A stretch of 64,000 nt of DNA from Grosmannia clavigera kw1407 (GCF_000143105.1 NW_014040560.1:2108001-2172000), one strand, 5' to 3'. Positions 21,492 through 32,935 are shown, counted from the first letter of the stretch. Numbers and translations are program-made. The notes: generated from the sequence alone by a model not told the origin.

Positions 21492-22815
21492 ATGCGATCA
21501 ACTTTACTCGCTGGACAGCAACACGGCTATAGACTCAAGTTTTCGCTTGGGTTGACGCTTTTTAGTCTCCTCGGGGCTTCAACACAAATTTACGCTTACG
21601 ATGCGGTTGTATGTGGTGAAAATGGCTACTCTGCATCTAGCAATGCCAGTCTTAGTTGTGTGTTACATGGAGTTACAGGTCGCATTTGTTCTTGAAGGTG
21701 GGACTACAGGGCACAAACAAAGAAACTGACGATAATTCACAAAAAGAACAGCTCAAATGCATGGAATCCGGTGGGCAGGGGCTTCCAGTGCATGGCGGTG
21801 CGTACATAATGGATAAGCCTTCAACTTCCCTTGTCCCTAGCTTCCTACCCCCTCTTCCCAATGGCCCCTGCGTCGCTTTGTTATCTCCATACGGAGTATG
21901 CTCGTCACAAATCTTCTCCAACTTGGGGAAAGGCTGCTTGAGGCATAGTATGTAAGCTGATACTGGGACTGGTTTCTCCTATATCGATTTTTAGATCAAC
22001 GACGATCCTCCATCGTTCGACGCTACTTGGTCATGGATGGACCGGCCTGGCTCGGTCCACTCTTACCCCCACGTTACCTTTGAGTCATGGAACCTCCCGG
22101 TGGCTCTAGATAACATTTCTTCTCTTGAGCTTGGTGTCCAATGGTCTTACAGCGCCGGTAACGATGCCACTTCATCATTCCGTAATCTTGCTGCAGATCT
22201 CAGTCAGTTGGGCACCGTTGCAAATGTGGCTTTTGACATGTTCGCAGATACCGACGCAAATATGGCACAGTCAGCGACTACAGCAGGAACAGAAATTATG
22301 ATATGGATCGGCACGGTTAGTGATCCGTGGCCCATCGGATACAGCACAAACAGAACTTGCTTCCAACAAGAGCTGAGCGGTGTCAACTTGTATGCTCTCT
22401 ACTTCTGTCGCCCTCGCAATTAGCTAGCGACTAACAAGGCTGGCATGTATTCAGTACACTTTATACGGGTCTGAACTCAAACAACGCCTCGGTATTCACC
22501 TGGCTGGCTTCGGGGAATCTGACCGCTTTCTTCGAGGATGTATCACCTTTGTTGCAATATCTTTGGCGCAACGGGCTGATAGCATCCGATTCCTACCTTG
22601 GTCTGGTTGAGTTCGGGTCGGAGGCTTATTTTTCTGGATCGAACGTCACCTTATCAGCATCAAATTTCAGCATGGTCGTTGAGATCGGCAGTGCTCCACA
22701 TCTGGAACTCAACAAGATGCCCACGAAATGCTCCAACTCGGCAGGCGGTTATAATCTTACCAAGCTTGTGCCTTTCAAAATCATTTTAGCGTGGCTCCTT
22801 CTGTTTCTTTTCTAG
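21492..22815 (+). CDS. GH12-like secreted, probably GPI-anchored glycoside hydrolase (5' exons unresolved)
   Basis: The 3' two thirds are clear: exon 21995-22389 and exon 22455-22815, joined by a 65-nt GT-AG intron in phase 2. They read SWMDRPGSVHSYPHVTFESW, then EIMIWIGTVSDPWPIG (the GH12 catalytic-Glu strand), then LLQYLWRNGLIASDSYLGLV and SEAYFSGSNVTLSASNF, the GH12 end. A hydrophobic tail (FKIILAWLLLFLF) suggests a GPI signal. The first exon begins at 21492 with a signal-peptide-like MRST...LGLTLFSLLGAS and probably ends at a GTATGT donor (21609). I cannot find the exon that should carry the NLWG...SQC strand between it and 21995, so the 5' part is either split by unusual introns or damaged. 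TACGGAGTA lies at 21890-21898. GH12 enzymes cut beta-1,4-glucans or xyloglucan. Confidence 0.6.
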
Positions 22816-23394
22816 CCTCAGCCCTGGCCCGCCTTCCTGCAGTCTTCTTCAATCCCTGCCTACCAGTTCTTTGTTCCACAACTGGTCCCACACTATTTTA
22901 TATTGACGCGGAAAGCAATACAAGTGAACCTTGACTTCCTTGTTTACTGACCCCGGCTCGCCACGATAAATTCTCGCGAGAAAAAAAACGACATGCATGG
23001 CAGAGAAACAACGCACAAGGAAGCTTTGCGGCTGCAAAGCTCAGCTCCCAAGAACGCCAAGATCAATAAAACTGCGTCTGAGCCTGAAGTTGACCCGCCA
23101 TACGAATGTTCTTTCAGCTTGCCAATTCTGATTGCTTTTTTTGTAAAAGGCACACCATGGTTTCACGATACTCAGTATTTCCAATCCAATCTCTTTATTT
23201 TGATAAAGGGATAACAGGAAAGGGGACAAATATATAAATGTTTACCGTATAACCAGCTTGTACCTACTACATATTATAGCCCAAGCTTCTTTATTGACGT
23301 TCGTTCTTTTAACACAAAAAAAACATCTTTCAGAACTGCCCAAACAGCTCCAAACAGCTCTTTAATCTAATTAGTTCTTTTTTTTTTGTTCATA
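22816..23394. promoter_or_regulatory. Intergenic region upstream of the GT2 synthase
   Basis: The 579 bp hold the GH12 3' flank and the GT2 promoter. A tandem CCAAACAGCTC repeat lies about 50 bp before the ATG and is followed by a T-rich run up to the start. No other gene. Confidence 0.45.
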
Positions 23395-25581
23395 ATGCAG
23401 CCGCCCAAGCTACCTTCTCCCACTGCCTCACTCGCTGTTTCCAACCCGTTTGAGGATAGGACATCCCAGTCTGCAACTCCAGAGAGAACAAGCTCAGACT
23501 CTACTCCTGTAAGAGCACTTTTTGGATGGACTATACATTACGATTATATACTTACTTTTACTAAAGCCTCATGCTCCTGCTCCCGGAGGACCTACCAGTG
23601 GATTTGGGACTCTTGGCCACCGCCCTGCTCCACCGCCACCTTCTGCTGGTTCAGAGTTGCGTATCGTACGTTTATGATTCAAAGCCATACCTCATTCTCA
23701 CTGCCAGCGTACTGAAACAATCTTGCAGACGCATGAACCTTACGCTGAACCTTCGCGTTCGGGAGTACTTTTTAGTGAAAAAGTCGATATTCACTCTGAT
23801 CCGGAAGCTGCTGCTGCTGCACAATCAGGTCGTATCACAGACGCTCAGAAACAGGCCGCTGATGCTGTCGATGGTCCAAAGCGCAGACCAGGTCTCTTCC
23901 TCCGCATTTATAATGCGTGGCGGAGGACCTACTGTCCCATTGAGGAGCCCGCTTTGATCTTACCTTCATGTCCAACTGACGAAGAGAAGCTTAGCTACCT
24001 TCATACAAACCGCATACCACTCTACATTTTCGGGCTATTCTCCTTCCTATCACTGTCTGCAGGCATGTGGCTGTTTGCACTATGCTCTATCATATTCGTA
24101 TGGTATGCAGTATTTGTCGGCTTCGTCGATATATATCTGTTGATCTCTTACTTCGTCGGAATTATCGGCAAGGATTGGGACTACAAAGCGCACCAAGATG
24201 CCGTGGCGAACAATCCTATCACACCCGATAATGCGCCCACTGTTGACATATACTTGCCTGTTTGCGCAGAGCCGTTAGAGATCTTATCTAACACGTGGGA
24301 CCATATTCAGAGACTTGACTGGCCTGCTGGAAAAATCCAAGTTCACGTGCTAGACGATGGCGCTATGGAAACCGTTCGCAGCCTAGCTGAGCATTATGGG
24401 TTTAACTACATTGTGCGTGAGGATCGACCGCGTCTAAAGAAAGCAGGAAACCTGCGTTGGGCGTTTGCACGGACGTCGGGAGATTTCTTTGCTATATTCG
24501 ACGCGGACTTTTGCCCTCGTCCAGACTTCCTCCAAGAGCTTGCTGCTGTTCATTTAAATGACGACAAGACGGCGATTGTGCAATCTCCTCAGTTCTTCCG
24601 TGTTCGTGATGACCAGACCTGGGTTGAACAGGGAGCAGGTGCGACTCAAGAACTTTTTTACCGCGTTGTTCAGGTTAATAGGAATAGATGGGGCGCATCT
24701 ATATGCGTGGGAAGCAATGCTATGTATAGGCGTGCTGCGCTTGAGGAAGTTGGCGGAACAGCAGAAATTGGCTTCTCTGAAGATGTCCACACTGGGTATT
24801 TTAATCTGCTTTGCTAATATTTGTTTAAAAGACTTACTAACATTTCTTAGGTTTGGTGCTGTTGACCGCGGCTGGAAGGTCAAATACGTGCCCCTGTGCT
24901 TAGCTACTGGTGTTTGCCCGCCAACACCTCGCTCTTTTTTCTCTCAACAAATGCGATGGGCTCGTGGGAGTACAACGCTACTTACAAATAAACACTTTTG
25001 GGTCTCAAAGCTTACAATCATGCAAAAGATTTGCTATCTTTGCGGTATGCAAATTTGTATACACTCGGTCTATAGTAACTCCAACTAATGTATTGTTGTG
25101 TGCAGGTTTCTTTTATTATACTGCAGTTTCTCTCAGTATTTTCATCTCGCCTATACCCGGAATTCTTCTGCTTTGGTTTCGCCCTGAGTGGTTTAAATTT
25201 TACAATCTTGCGTTCGCTATACCCTCTATTGTTTACGGCTTAGTCGTCTTCCGCTTCTGGGCGAAGGCAAAATACGGAATGAATGTGCAGCATATCATGC
25301 ACATCCAGTCTTATGCCTATTTGACGGCTATTAAGGATCGCCTCTTCAATATCGAACTGATGTGGGCTGCCTCAGGAGATGCGAAGGCCCACAAGAGCAA
25401 CAAGTATCGGAATATGCGCATTCTTTGCTGGGCCTGGGCCATTGTCATCATGGGAGGAGTGATATCGGCAGTCGCCTATCGGATTATTCACGGTATGGAG
25501 TGGTATCAAACCCTCCCTCTCATTGTTTTGAACGTTTACAACCTGTATATTAACCACCGCTTCCTTTTTTGCAATTGGTGA
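23395..25581 (+). CDS. Processive GT2 glycosyltransferase, cellulose/hyaluronan-synthase-like
   Basis: Exons 23395-23508, 23567-23665, 23729-24795, 24851-25044 and 25106-25581 give 649 residues in a consistent frame; the four introns are 55-63 nt, GT-AG. A Pro/Ser-rich cytosolic start of about 120 residues leads into two to three membrane helices (IPLYIFGLFSFLSLSAG; IIFVWYAVFVGFVDIYLLIS). The catalytic domain has VHVLDDG (about 276), the DAD metal site IFDADFCP (about 327), SEDVHTG (about 421) and QQMRWARG (Q-x-x-R-W, about 458). About five more helices follow. This D-D-D-QxxRW order marks membrane synthases that make and extrude beta-linked chains from UDP-sugars. Cellulose-like and mixed-linkage beta-glucan synthases of fungi fall in this group; the product here cannot be read from sequence. 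Confidence 0.88.
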
Positions 25582-26371
25582 AAGCCATTGTTGTTTTCGC
25601 ATTTCAATAATTATGGGTTTTAACGGCTGCTTAATTGACTGCGGCAGCTATTTCTGACTCTAAGTTTAATCTAGCAACTGCTTAGGGATATACATATACA
25701 TGCTTTTTCCTTCAAAAAGGGTTGGGTGATATGTTACAATAGATTTCAGAACAGAGAAGAAGCGACAGTCTCCGTGTAATAAATAGTGCTAAACAAATAC
25801 ATAAAGCTCCCGTGCTTGCAGCTTTTCCTTGAGGCATGAAATCCGGGTTTTTGTTCAAGCGGTCTTAAATGTTATCAGTTTTAAATTTCAAAATGCGGCA
25901 AGTATGACCTTTCGAGTGGTAGTCATGATATATGGGTGTTTGTTGGTAGTGTTGATCTTTTCCCACCAACTTAATCCTTGTATGATTTGCGTTAGGCTTG
26001 TGGGGTTTGTTATAAAACAGCTCATGCAAGGTCGGTCAGCCGCAATACTCTTTCATATTGAATTTGGATCTACGTCATAGATTCGCCGAAATACTTACAT
26101 GTGGGCTCATTGCCCGTAATCAAACTGGAGAAAAGTTTCAGTCCAGCAGCTGAAGCCATTCTACTACTCCAGAAACAGTTTAGCAATGCGGTCTTGCACA
26201 ATTAGTTAAGAGCTCCTATGGTGTGCAAAAGGGTATTTATATCCGTTATTTTCGGGTTCTACTACTATAGTTGTCGACTCCCTTGGCGAATCAACCATTC
26301 GTTTTCTCCTTCATCAAACACACCTGGAATACAAAATTTGATATATTTTAGGGGAAACCTTTGACACAGCT
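25582..26371. other. Intergenic region between GT2 synthase and GH26-like gene
   Basis: 790 bp, AT-leaning, no convincing frame. It holds the GT2 3' flank and GH26 promoter. Nothing else seen. Confidence 0.5.
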
Positions 26372-27532
26372 ATGACACGCTATTTTATGGTTTTCTTGAC
26401 TTTATTTGGAGTAAGCAGCAGCTTCTTGTGGAAAAGGGTACGGCCATTACGATGTGAAGTTATCTCCCCTTGAACACGAACCGTTAGCCAGAACTCTTCC
26501 TCACGTAAATGTTTTTAGGACAACTGCTCAACATGGGACATGCACCCACCAGTTGGTGGGATGCAAGGCTACAACGGGATTTACTGGGGTTGGAACCCCG
26601 ACATCGATAACGGGGTGAACATCAGCATGATTAACGAGGCCACCGGAAAACAGGCGAGCACCTTTGGCATATTCAGTCAAATTAAAAATGCAAGCTCTTA
26701 CGATGGACACCAGTTGTTGAAGCACATCAACGAAATCAAAAGCAGCGGTGCAGTGCTTATCGCAAGTATCATGCCTACAGGGCTGAAGTTTAGCGAAGTC
26801 GGCCCTGCCATCGCGAAGGATATCGCCACGGTGGTGAAACAGTTTACTGATGCGAAAGTGGAGGTTTGGGTTCGTTTCGCACACGAGATGAATTATTATG
26901 CCGGAACGGGATATTACAATGGCAGTACGTGAATCTGAGCGAGTCTTTAGTGCGGAAGGTATTCGCCGACACTCGACTGACAATACATTTGACACGACAG
27001 CAGCGGAGGAATTTATACATGCATGGCGCAATGTTTCTGATGCTCTTAAAGACATTGATCGCTGTTTGATGTTCTGGTCACCAAACAACGCGAAGACGGT
27101 TGATGAGATTAGGCAGTGGTGGCCCGGCAGTGAATATGTTAATATAGTTGGCGTGGATCAGTATGTTTCGAGTACTAAAGCTACTTTCGCAAATCAGTTC
27201 GGCTCTTTCGTCAGTTTTTACCATTTATTATATCTTCTCTTGAGCTTTCCGCTGTAGCGTTGTCTTATTCTTGCTAACTTTTGTCGCACTGACAGTATGA
27301 AGTCTTTTCAAAAAAATATAACAAGCATATGGCCCTCGGCGAAACGTCAACCAAGCCCGGAAATACAAACGTCAAGGAGGCTTGGGTTAAAGCTTTGGCC
27401 GGTACAAACCTGAACGACTATCCTTGTCTGAAATCTGTTACATGGTTTGAATATGTCAAGTCTTTCGACTACCGAATTATCATGGGACAAACTCCTGGCA
27501 CGGTGAAGTGGACATTGTCAAATTTCCGGTAA
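26372..27532 (+). CDS. GH26-like secreted glycoside hydrolase
   Basis: Model: exons 26372-26437, 26519-26924, 27001-27209 and 27296-27532, about 305 residues. A hydrophobic start (MTRYFMVFLTLFGVSSSFL) suggests secretion. The body reads WDMHPPVGGMQGYNG, then WGWNPDIDNG, then VEVWVRFAHEMNYYAGTGYY (RFAHEMN resembles the GH26 acid/base strand), WSPNN, NIVGVDQY, MALGETSTK (a second Glu at a beta-strand end, the expected nucleophile region) and SVTWFEYVKSFDYRII. GH26 enzymes attack beta-mannans or mixed-linkage beta-glucans. The first intron has two phase-0 donors (26411 and 26438), so the exact signal peptide is uncertain. The place next to a GT2 synthase suggests trimming or release of its polymer (inference). 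Confidence 0.75.
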
Positions 27533-27934
27533 AGAAATAATTCTCGTGGTTTATGGCATCGTTTTGTAATAGATATTGGCTACAAAAGTTCGAGTACAAC
27601 TGCTTGTATAACTCACTTGCTGGATATCACAAAGCAATCACTTATTCGGTAGATTACTGGTGCATTTTGTTCTGCAGAGGTAAGAGGCACAAGCCCAAGT
27701 AGCCATCTATTTAGTGGCTAGATCAAAACACGTAGTTGCGGGTTATGGGGTTATTTTGTTCATCAGAGCACTAAATTTAGTAATTTCGAGGACGTCACTT
27801 ATAAAGTCGAGACTTCATAAAAGAAGTACAGTAGTTTGAAGTCGACACTGGTTGAATGTTTGTTGAAAATGGAGGCACATCGGAACATCAGCTGTAGCTA
27901 GAGGCCCACAGAACCAAGGCAGTAGTATGCAATT
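27533..27934. other. Intergenic region, 3' flanks of convergent genes
   Basis: 402 bp between the GH26-like stop and the Med18 stop. No gene or repeat seen. Confidence 0.5.
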
Positions 27935-28901
27935 TCAGGCGCGGACCTTTTGTGGCAGCGGCAGCGGCATGTTATTCACAGGTCTCTCAAGCCTCGTGTC
28001 GTGCGCACGGCGGTCAACCGGCCGAAAAACAAAAACGCCAGCGAGTTGAGCTCGAACACTTTCCAACTCCTCCACAGCTTTTGCCATTTTCTCAGGTGAA
28101 GTGTCCTCAAGGACATGGCGACGTACGAATAGGAGCCACTGCCCATAAGGGTCGACCTTGGGTATGGATGTTGGGTTGATTATTTCTTCCCACGGTGGAA
28201 GAACTTGCATTGGGAAAACGTATGATTCTGATCGTCCGCTTATGGGCATCGATTTTGTGGGCATACAGTGATATCGAACAAGGGCATATTCGGTTTTGTT
28301 TGTGAAAAAACTGGATGACTCTTCTATGAGCTCAGATTTGAACCTGGTAATGTGAGTAAGATAAGTTATCTGTTAGTTGTAACTTATCAGTGACTAACGT
28401 ATGATTGTTATCTTGAAGTATAGCGGGCAGATGTTTTGTATCTGTTATTTCGATCTTTTTCCGCTGGATGACCATGGGGTTACCACCATTGGAGGCTGTG
28501 GTTGGGTCAGGAATGTCGGACCAAACTAATGTGCCTGGCATATTATTAAGACTTCCCAAGGGGTTGACGGAAGAGAGGGGAGGAAGCGAAGAATCGTTTG
28601 TCGGCCGATCGTCCTCCACACGACCGAACTCTGACCGTTGTACAGGATAACGAGCTTGCAAAATAAACGACTGGCGGCTCAAATTTTGGTGCAGTTCGCT
28701 CCAAAATCGCATCTGGGGTGGTTGTAACGGCATGAGAATCGAGCGTTTCACTGTTAGTCCCCGTGGTTGGACTGGTCCCGAAAAATATAAGACGCGATGA
28801 ATGCTGGCGTAGGCAGTCATGCCGGAGAGACCCTGAAGTAGGGCCTTGGCGCGCTCGATTTCGCCATCAGGAACTATGGCAGTCAGGAAAATTTCGTGCA
28901 T
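27935..28901 (-). CDS. Mediator of RNA polymerase II transcription subunit 18 (Med18/Srb5)
   Basis: Exons 28901-28399 and 28343-27935, joined by a 55-nt GT-AG intron in phase 2, give about 303 residues. The start MHEIFLTAIVPDGEIERAKA, the segment ALLQGLSGMTAYASIHRVLYFSG, the central RYPVQRSEFG and a C-terminal half with YVFPMQVLPPWEEI and DPYGQWLLFVRRHVLEDTSP follow the fungal Med18 fold. Med18 sits in the Mediator head module, contacts Med20 and RNA polymerase II, and acts in initiation and termination. It is the last housekeeping gene before the repeat-rich, cluster-bearing right half. Confidence 0.85.
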
Positions 28902-29299
28902 TGCTGGCTCTTTACTGCCGGGGCTTTTGATTCCGTTTCTTCTCGCTATTGTCTAAATTTGTTTTTAAGGCTTAAAGCTTTTAAGGTGGCACAAATTTAC
29001 TAAGTAGAAAGTGGGCAATTTGCGGGGCTACGGAGATAACGAACGTCTTATCTTCTATTTGCTGTCGTGGCTTCTACTCCGTGCACCACTAGTCTGTACG
29101 CGCAATTGCTTTGCGCGAATACCAGTGTAAGACCCGTAACCGTGCCACGCCCCACTTTAATTGGAACACGCATAACGTGCACCAACTAAAGTTGGTGCTA
29201 CCCACCCTACCTGATCACCTACCCTACCTGATCAACATATTCAATTATCACCACCTCTACCTTTAACCTCTTCTAAGAAGCCGACCAACCTTGCCAGAT
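28902..29299. other. Intergenic region upstream of Med18
   Basis: It should hold the Med18 promoter. A short tandem duplication, CTACCCTACCTGATCA twice, lies at about 29206-29238. No gene seen. Confidence 0.5.
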
Positions 29300-30089
29300 T
29301 CACAAATATACAATGGCTGTAAAGCCCCGTTTAGCCTCTTAAATTTGGCTATTTTGGCGGCCAGATTGTAGTACTTTCTGGTGCGCTTTCGTCGTCTTTC
29401 GTCGGCCACCTCGATAAGCCGTTGTGCTTCTAACTCCTTTGCTAGTTTTCTTTACACAACCATTTCCTGTGCCTCTACAACTGTTAAAATACCTTTAGAC
29501 TTTAAAGGCATATTGGCAGTAGCCCTTGCACGTCTCCTAGACTCTTTAGCTAGTCTAGTTCTTCTTAAGTCTCTCTTTGTTTGTACTAATTTAGCTGCTA
29601 AGGTTAAAGTTCCCTTTATAAAGTAAAAGACATTATTTAAAAACTCTAGATTGAAGTTGTTAATCTCTTTAAGCATATTTTTAAGCTAATTAGCTACCTT
29701 ATTAAATTAGCGCGTTATAATTAGTGTATTTAAAGAAAAGGAGTATAGAAGGTTAGTAGCTAGTAGCAATAGTATGCAATACGCTTGCTATTATTTAAGC
29801 ATATTAAGTATTAGCTTTAAGTTAAAAGGGTAAATACTAGTCTTTTAAAATATATACTAAATTAATAAAGACTTTATTACTTGCTTGCGCACGTCTTTTA
29901 TATAGCTAAGAAAGTCTAGCTTTAAAAAGCTAGTTAAACTATTCTATACTATTATATCTAAAGCTTTTATACAATAATACTTTAAAGGCTAAAAGATTAT
30001 AACGTTAAGCGGCTATAATATATGCGTAAAGTGCGGTAGCATCTTAAAAGCGATAATATTATTAGTAATATCATTGAACTCACGTTGCT
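29300..30089. repeat. AT-rich, RIP-like transposon relic
   Basis: Sequence becomes rich in TTA, TAA, TAG and CTA words and loses CpA, as in RIP-mutated repeats. On the minus strand around 29340-29670 two short frames separated by a stop encode Lys/Arg/Glu-rich, coiled-coil-like segments (LAKELEAQRLIEVADERRKR; RDLRRTRLAKESRRRARATA). They resemble the basic tails of fungal pogo/Fot-type transposases; this match is tentative. No intact gene. Confidence 0.5.
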
Positions 30090-30224
30090 AAATGATGCGG
30101 AAAAAGGACCTGGGAATTTTCGTAGAGGATGAAACCACCATGTTGCAACTTTGTACAGTAAACCGAGGCCTACTAATGCCTGATGATAGACATGAATGTC
30201 AGTACGTATTAACTGAATTGGCAT
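30090..30224 (-). pseudogene. Cytochrome P450 N-terminal relic
   Basis: The minus-strand frame has ALVGLGLLYKVATWWFHPLR followed by KFPGP, the membrane-anchor end and proline-rich hinge that open fungal P450s. It then runs straight into AT-rich sequence and is lost near 30090. There is no I-helix, ExxR or heme loop. It looks like a gene end cut by an element insertion and then mutated. Confidence 0.55.
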
Positions 30225-30405
30225 CCGTGGATGGGTTCAAGATGTAAACCTACCAGTCCAATGACCTGAAGCTTAGCCTTCATATCTGGTTCCATAACAA
30301 TTGATTCCAGTAATACTGTCATGTGGTAATGTAGAAGTCTCCAAGAACAGCCAACAGAAAGGAGGAAACCGCGCGCATTTACATGTAATACTTGGCCGAT
30401 GTTGT

Positions 30406-30581
30406 TGTCGAACGGACTAGGCTAAAATGGGTGGGGCATGTACGATTGTGCCGTGTGATGGAAGAATACATGTACTGTGTGGCGCAGGGCGCTATTTAGT
30501 AAGGGATTTCATGCATGTCGGCATAGCTCGGAGGTACCTAACCACAACAATACACACATGCTTACTGGTCACCCATAATTT
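30406..30581. repeat. 176-bp direct repeat, copy 1
   Basis: It matches 30733-30908 without gaps, with about 7 differences in 176 (about 96%), mostly transitions. The period is 327 bp. No coding frame is shared convincingly. Confidence 0.85.
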
Positions 30582-30732
30582 AACAGTTGTGTCGTTAAAG
30601 CCGTTCGGACAATTCCCTAATCAGTCGACGCCGATGTCTTAAACCCCCGCCCATACCCCGGGCCCACTCTATGCTTCTTCCAACCTGGCAATCCCTGGGC
30701 GCTATGGGTCCGTAGGCGCTATGGGCTCAATT

Positions 30733-30908
30733 TGTCGAACGAACTAGGCTAAAATGGGTGGGGTGTGCACGATTGTGCCGTGTGATGGAAGAATACATGT
30801 ACTGTGTGGCGCAGGGCGCTATTTAGTAAGGGACTTCATGCATGTCGGCATAGCTCGGAGGTACCTAACCACAACAATACACACATGCTCACTGGGCACC
30901 CATAATTT
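30733..30908. repeat. 176-bp direct repeat, copy 2
   Basis: Second copy of the repeat at 30406-30581. It ends about 95 bp before the acyltransferase start codon, so it lies in that gene's promoter. A further short duplication (GGCGCTATGGG twice, about 30698-30726) sits between the copies. Confidence 0.85.
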
Positions 30909-31003
30909 GAAACAATTATTATAGACACATATCTTGAACATTGTTCTCTTCCAGGTTGATGAATAGTCGGGCCTAATCGACTGCCATCGCCACACCCTCC
31001 AAC

Positions 31004-32641
31004 ATGTCATCTCCGGAGGAAATTAGTGACCTCAAACGAGAGCGAGTCCACCCGCAGACACCTAGGCCAGATGAGCAGACGATGCTGCTGTCCATTCTGG
31101 ACGCAACGACGGCCAATTTTGCCTTGACCAACGTCATATGGTTGTTCGAGAGACCGAAGGGAATGGACGTATCTGACGTCCCGGGCCATCTCCGCCGGAC
31201 CCTTAGCACTACGCTAAACTCTTACCCCCAGTGGTGCGGTCTCCTGCAGTCAATCGACGTCATTGACAATGACCAAATTCCCGAGGGCGCAAAGGGATTC
31301 CCAGCCCATGGCCGCCGATTCGGAAGGGTGTATACCCGGTTCGGAGGCTCTGCAGAGGTCGGCGTTGACTTTGCTACTGCCGCCAGTTCCCTCACCCTGG
31401 ACTCACTTTATTCCAGTGAGAGGACAAAGACTCAGCCGCTCTGGAATTGCAAAGATGATGGGATTGCACGCTTCATCAACACATGTGACATTGCACATGC
31501 TCTGCAGCCCAACGATCCCGATGCCAAGACTGGCATCAGGAAACCCATCATGGGCATCCAGTGCACAATGCTTGCGTGTGGCGGATTTGTTCTGGCCGCA
31601 AAGATTGCACATCCGCTGGCAGACATTTCCGGTCTTGTCTACTTTGTCAGCGACTGGGCAAAGATGAGCCAAGCTATCGTGACTGGCTCTACACCACCCG
31701 TTCTCAGCCCCGTATTTGAGCCGGCCAGGTTAGATGAGGTAGCTGCTAGCGACATCAATAGCCATCAGCCGGACCCTGCTATCGTCAAGAAGACTCAAGC
31801 CTTGCCACTGCACAGATACGACTGGTGGGCACCACCTGGCAAGCCGCCTGCACCGTTTCTCGACGAAGCGGACCTGTTAACCCCGTCGGGCCAGCCTATG
31901 CCTTGGGAAGAATGGGATGTCAAAGCTCCTGTCTCAGGCTATACCATCCACCTCACCAAAGAGCAAGTTGAGTTCTTGTGGAAGGATGCCACCACGGGAG
32001 CTGAGAAGGGGGGATTCGTGATCAGCAAGCATGACGCTGTTTTAGCTCATATGTACTCGTGCATCATGCGAGCTCGTCGGCTTGAAAACGACGAGGGCCC
32101 CGTTCATTGCGACCTGGTCCTCGGTCTTCGCTCTGCCTTGAAGTTGGGTGAATCATTTATGGGGTCTCCAATCATTATGATCAACGTTGAGATGCCGGGC
32201 ACAGAGGCCTGTTTGACAGAAGAAGGAAAGCCCATGGGACTGCTGGCACCTATTGCCAAGAAGGTTAGGGAGACTATTGTCACAACAAGCAATCGGGATA
32301 ACTTGTCGGCACATCTTCATACCGTGGCCTTTGAGGGGTCTCCTCAAAGATTATGGCAGGCTTTCCTCGGTCAGCGACATATTCTGGTCACCACGTGGGC
32401 TCGCGCTGGTCTTTACGATGTTGACTTTGGATTGGGATCGGACATCCGATACGCGGATGGCCTTATGCCGAACCTTGATGGAGTCGTATTTATCAAAGAG
32501 GCACCGCCCTCATCTGGAGGATTCGTGTCGGCATCTAGACCGTCTTGGACTTCTGACGGTGTTGATATAGGTATTAACATCAAGACAGAGGACATGGAGA
32601 GACTGTTAAAGGATCCGTTGCTACTTCCAAGTTGTTCATAG
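31004..32641 (+). CDS. BAHD-type (PF02458-like) acyltransferase
   Basis: An intronless frame of 545 residues, starting MSSPEEISDLKRERVHPQTP. The catalytic HxxxD is present as HPLAD in AAKIAHPLADISGLVYFVSD (about residue 206), and the structural DFGWG-like motif as DVDFGLGSDIRYADG (about 475). Size and motif spacing fit the fungal transferase family that includes trichothecene 3-O-acetyltransferase, which moves an acyl group from acyl-CoA to an alcohol or amine. It opens the putative secondary-metabolite cluster and appears undamaged. Its promoter contains the 176-bp repeat. The likely substrate is a hydroxylated terpenoid or amino-acid hybrid (inference). Confidence 0.85.
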   Translation: MSSPEEISDLKRERVHPQTPRPDEQTMLLSILDATTANFALTNVIWLFERPKGMDVSDVPGHLRRTLSTTLNSYPQWCGLLQSIDVIDNDQIPEGAKGFPAHGRRFGRVYTRFGGSAEVGVDFATAASSLTLDSLYSSERTKTQPLWNCKDDGIARFINTCDIAHALQPNDPDAKTGIRKPIMGIQCTMLACGGFVLAAKIAHPLADISGLVYFVSDWAKMSQAIVTGSTPPVLSPVFEPARLDEVAASDINSHQPDPAIVKKTQALPLHRYDWWAPPGKPPAPFLDEADLLTPSGQPMPWEEWDVKAPVSGYTIHLTKEQVEFLWKDATTGAEKGGFVISKHDAVLAHMYSCIMRARRLENDEGPVHCDLVLGLRSALKLGESFMGSPIIMINVEMPGTEACLTEEGKPMGLLAPIAKKVRETIVTTSNRDNLSAHLHTVAFEGSPQRLWQAFLGQRHILVTTWARAGLYDVDFGLGSDIRYADGLMPNLDGVVFIKEAPPSSGGFVSASRPSWTSDGVDIGINIKTEDMERLLKDPLLLPSCS

Positions 32642-32935
32642 CTATATTGGATTCATCGATATATGGGGTAATCTAACGGTCTCTTCTTATTTGTGTAGTG
32701 GATAAAATTCCCACGATATGATGTGGGCCGCAGTTGCTAGTCTCCCTATGTGTTCCTCCTAGCTTTATACAAGTGCATCAAAATCTTCAATCTGGATGAT
32801 CTTTCTAGTTTGTGAGCAAGAAGGGTTCAATAACTTCAATGTTGTATGCTACTACACCATTTTAACCAATCTCACAGCCCACCTCCCCTATCCGATTTAA
32901 CACCCATAGCCGTATCCGCTTACTCTAACAATCGT

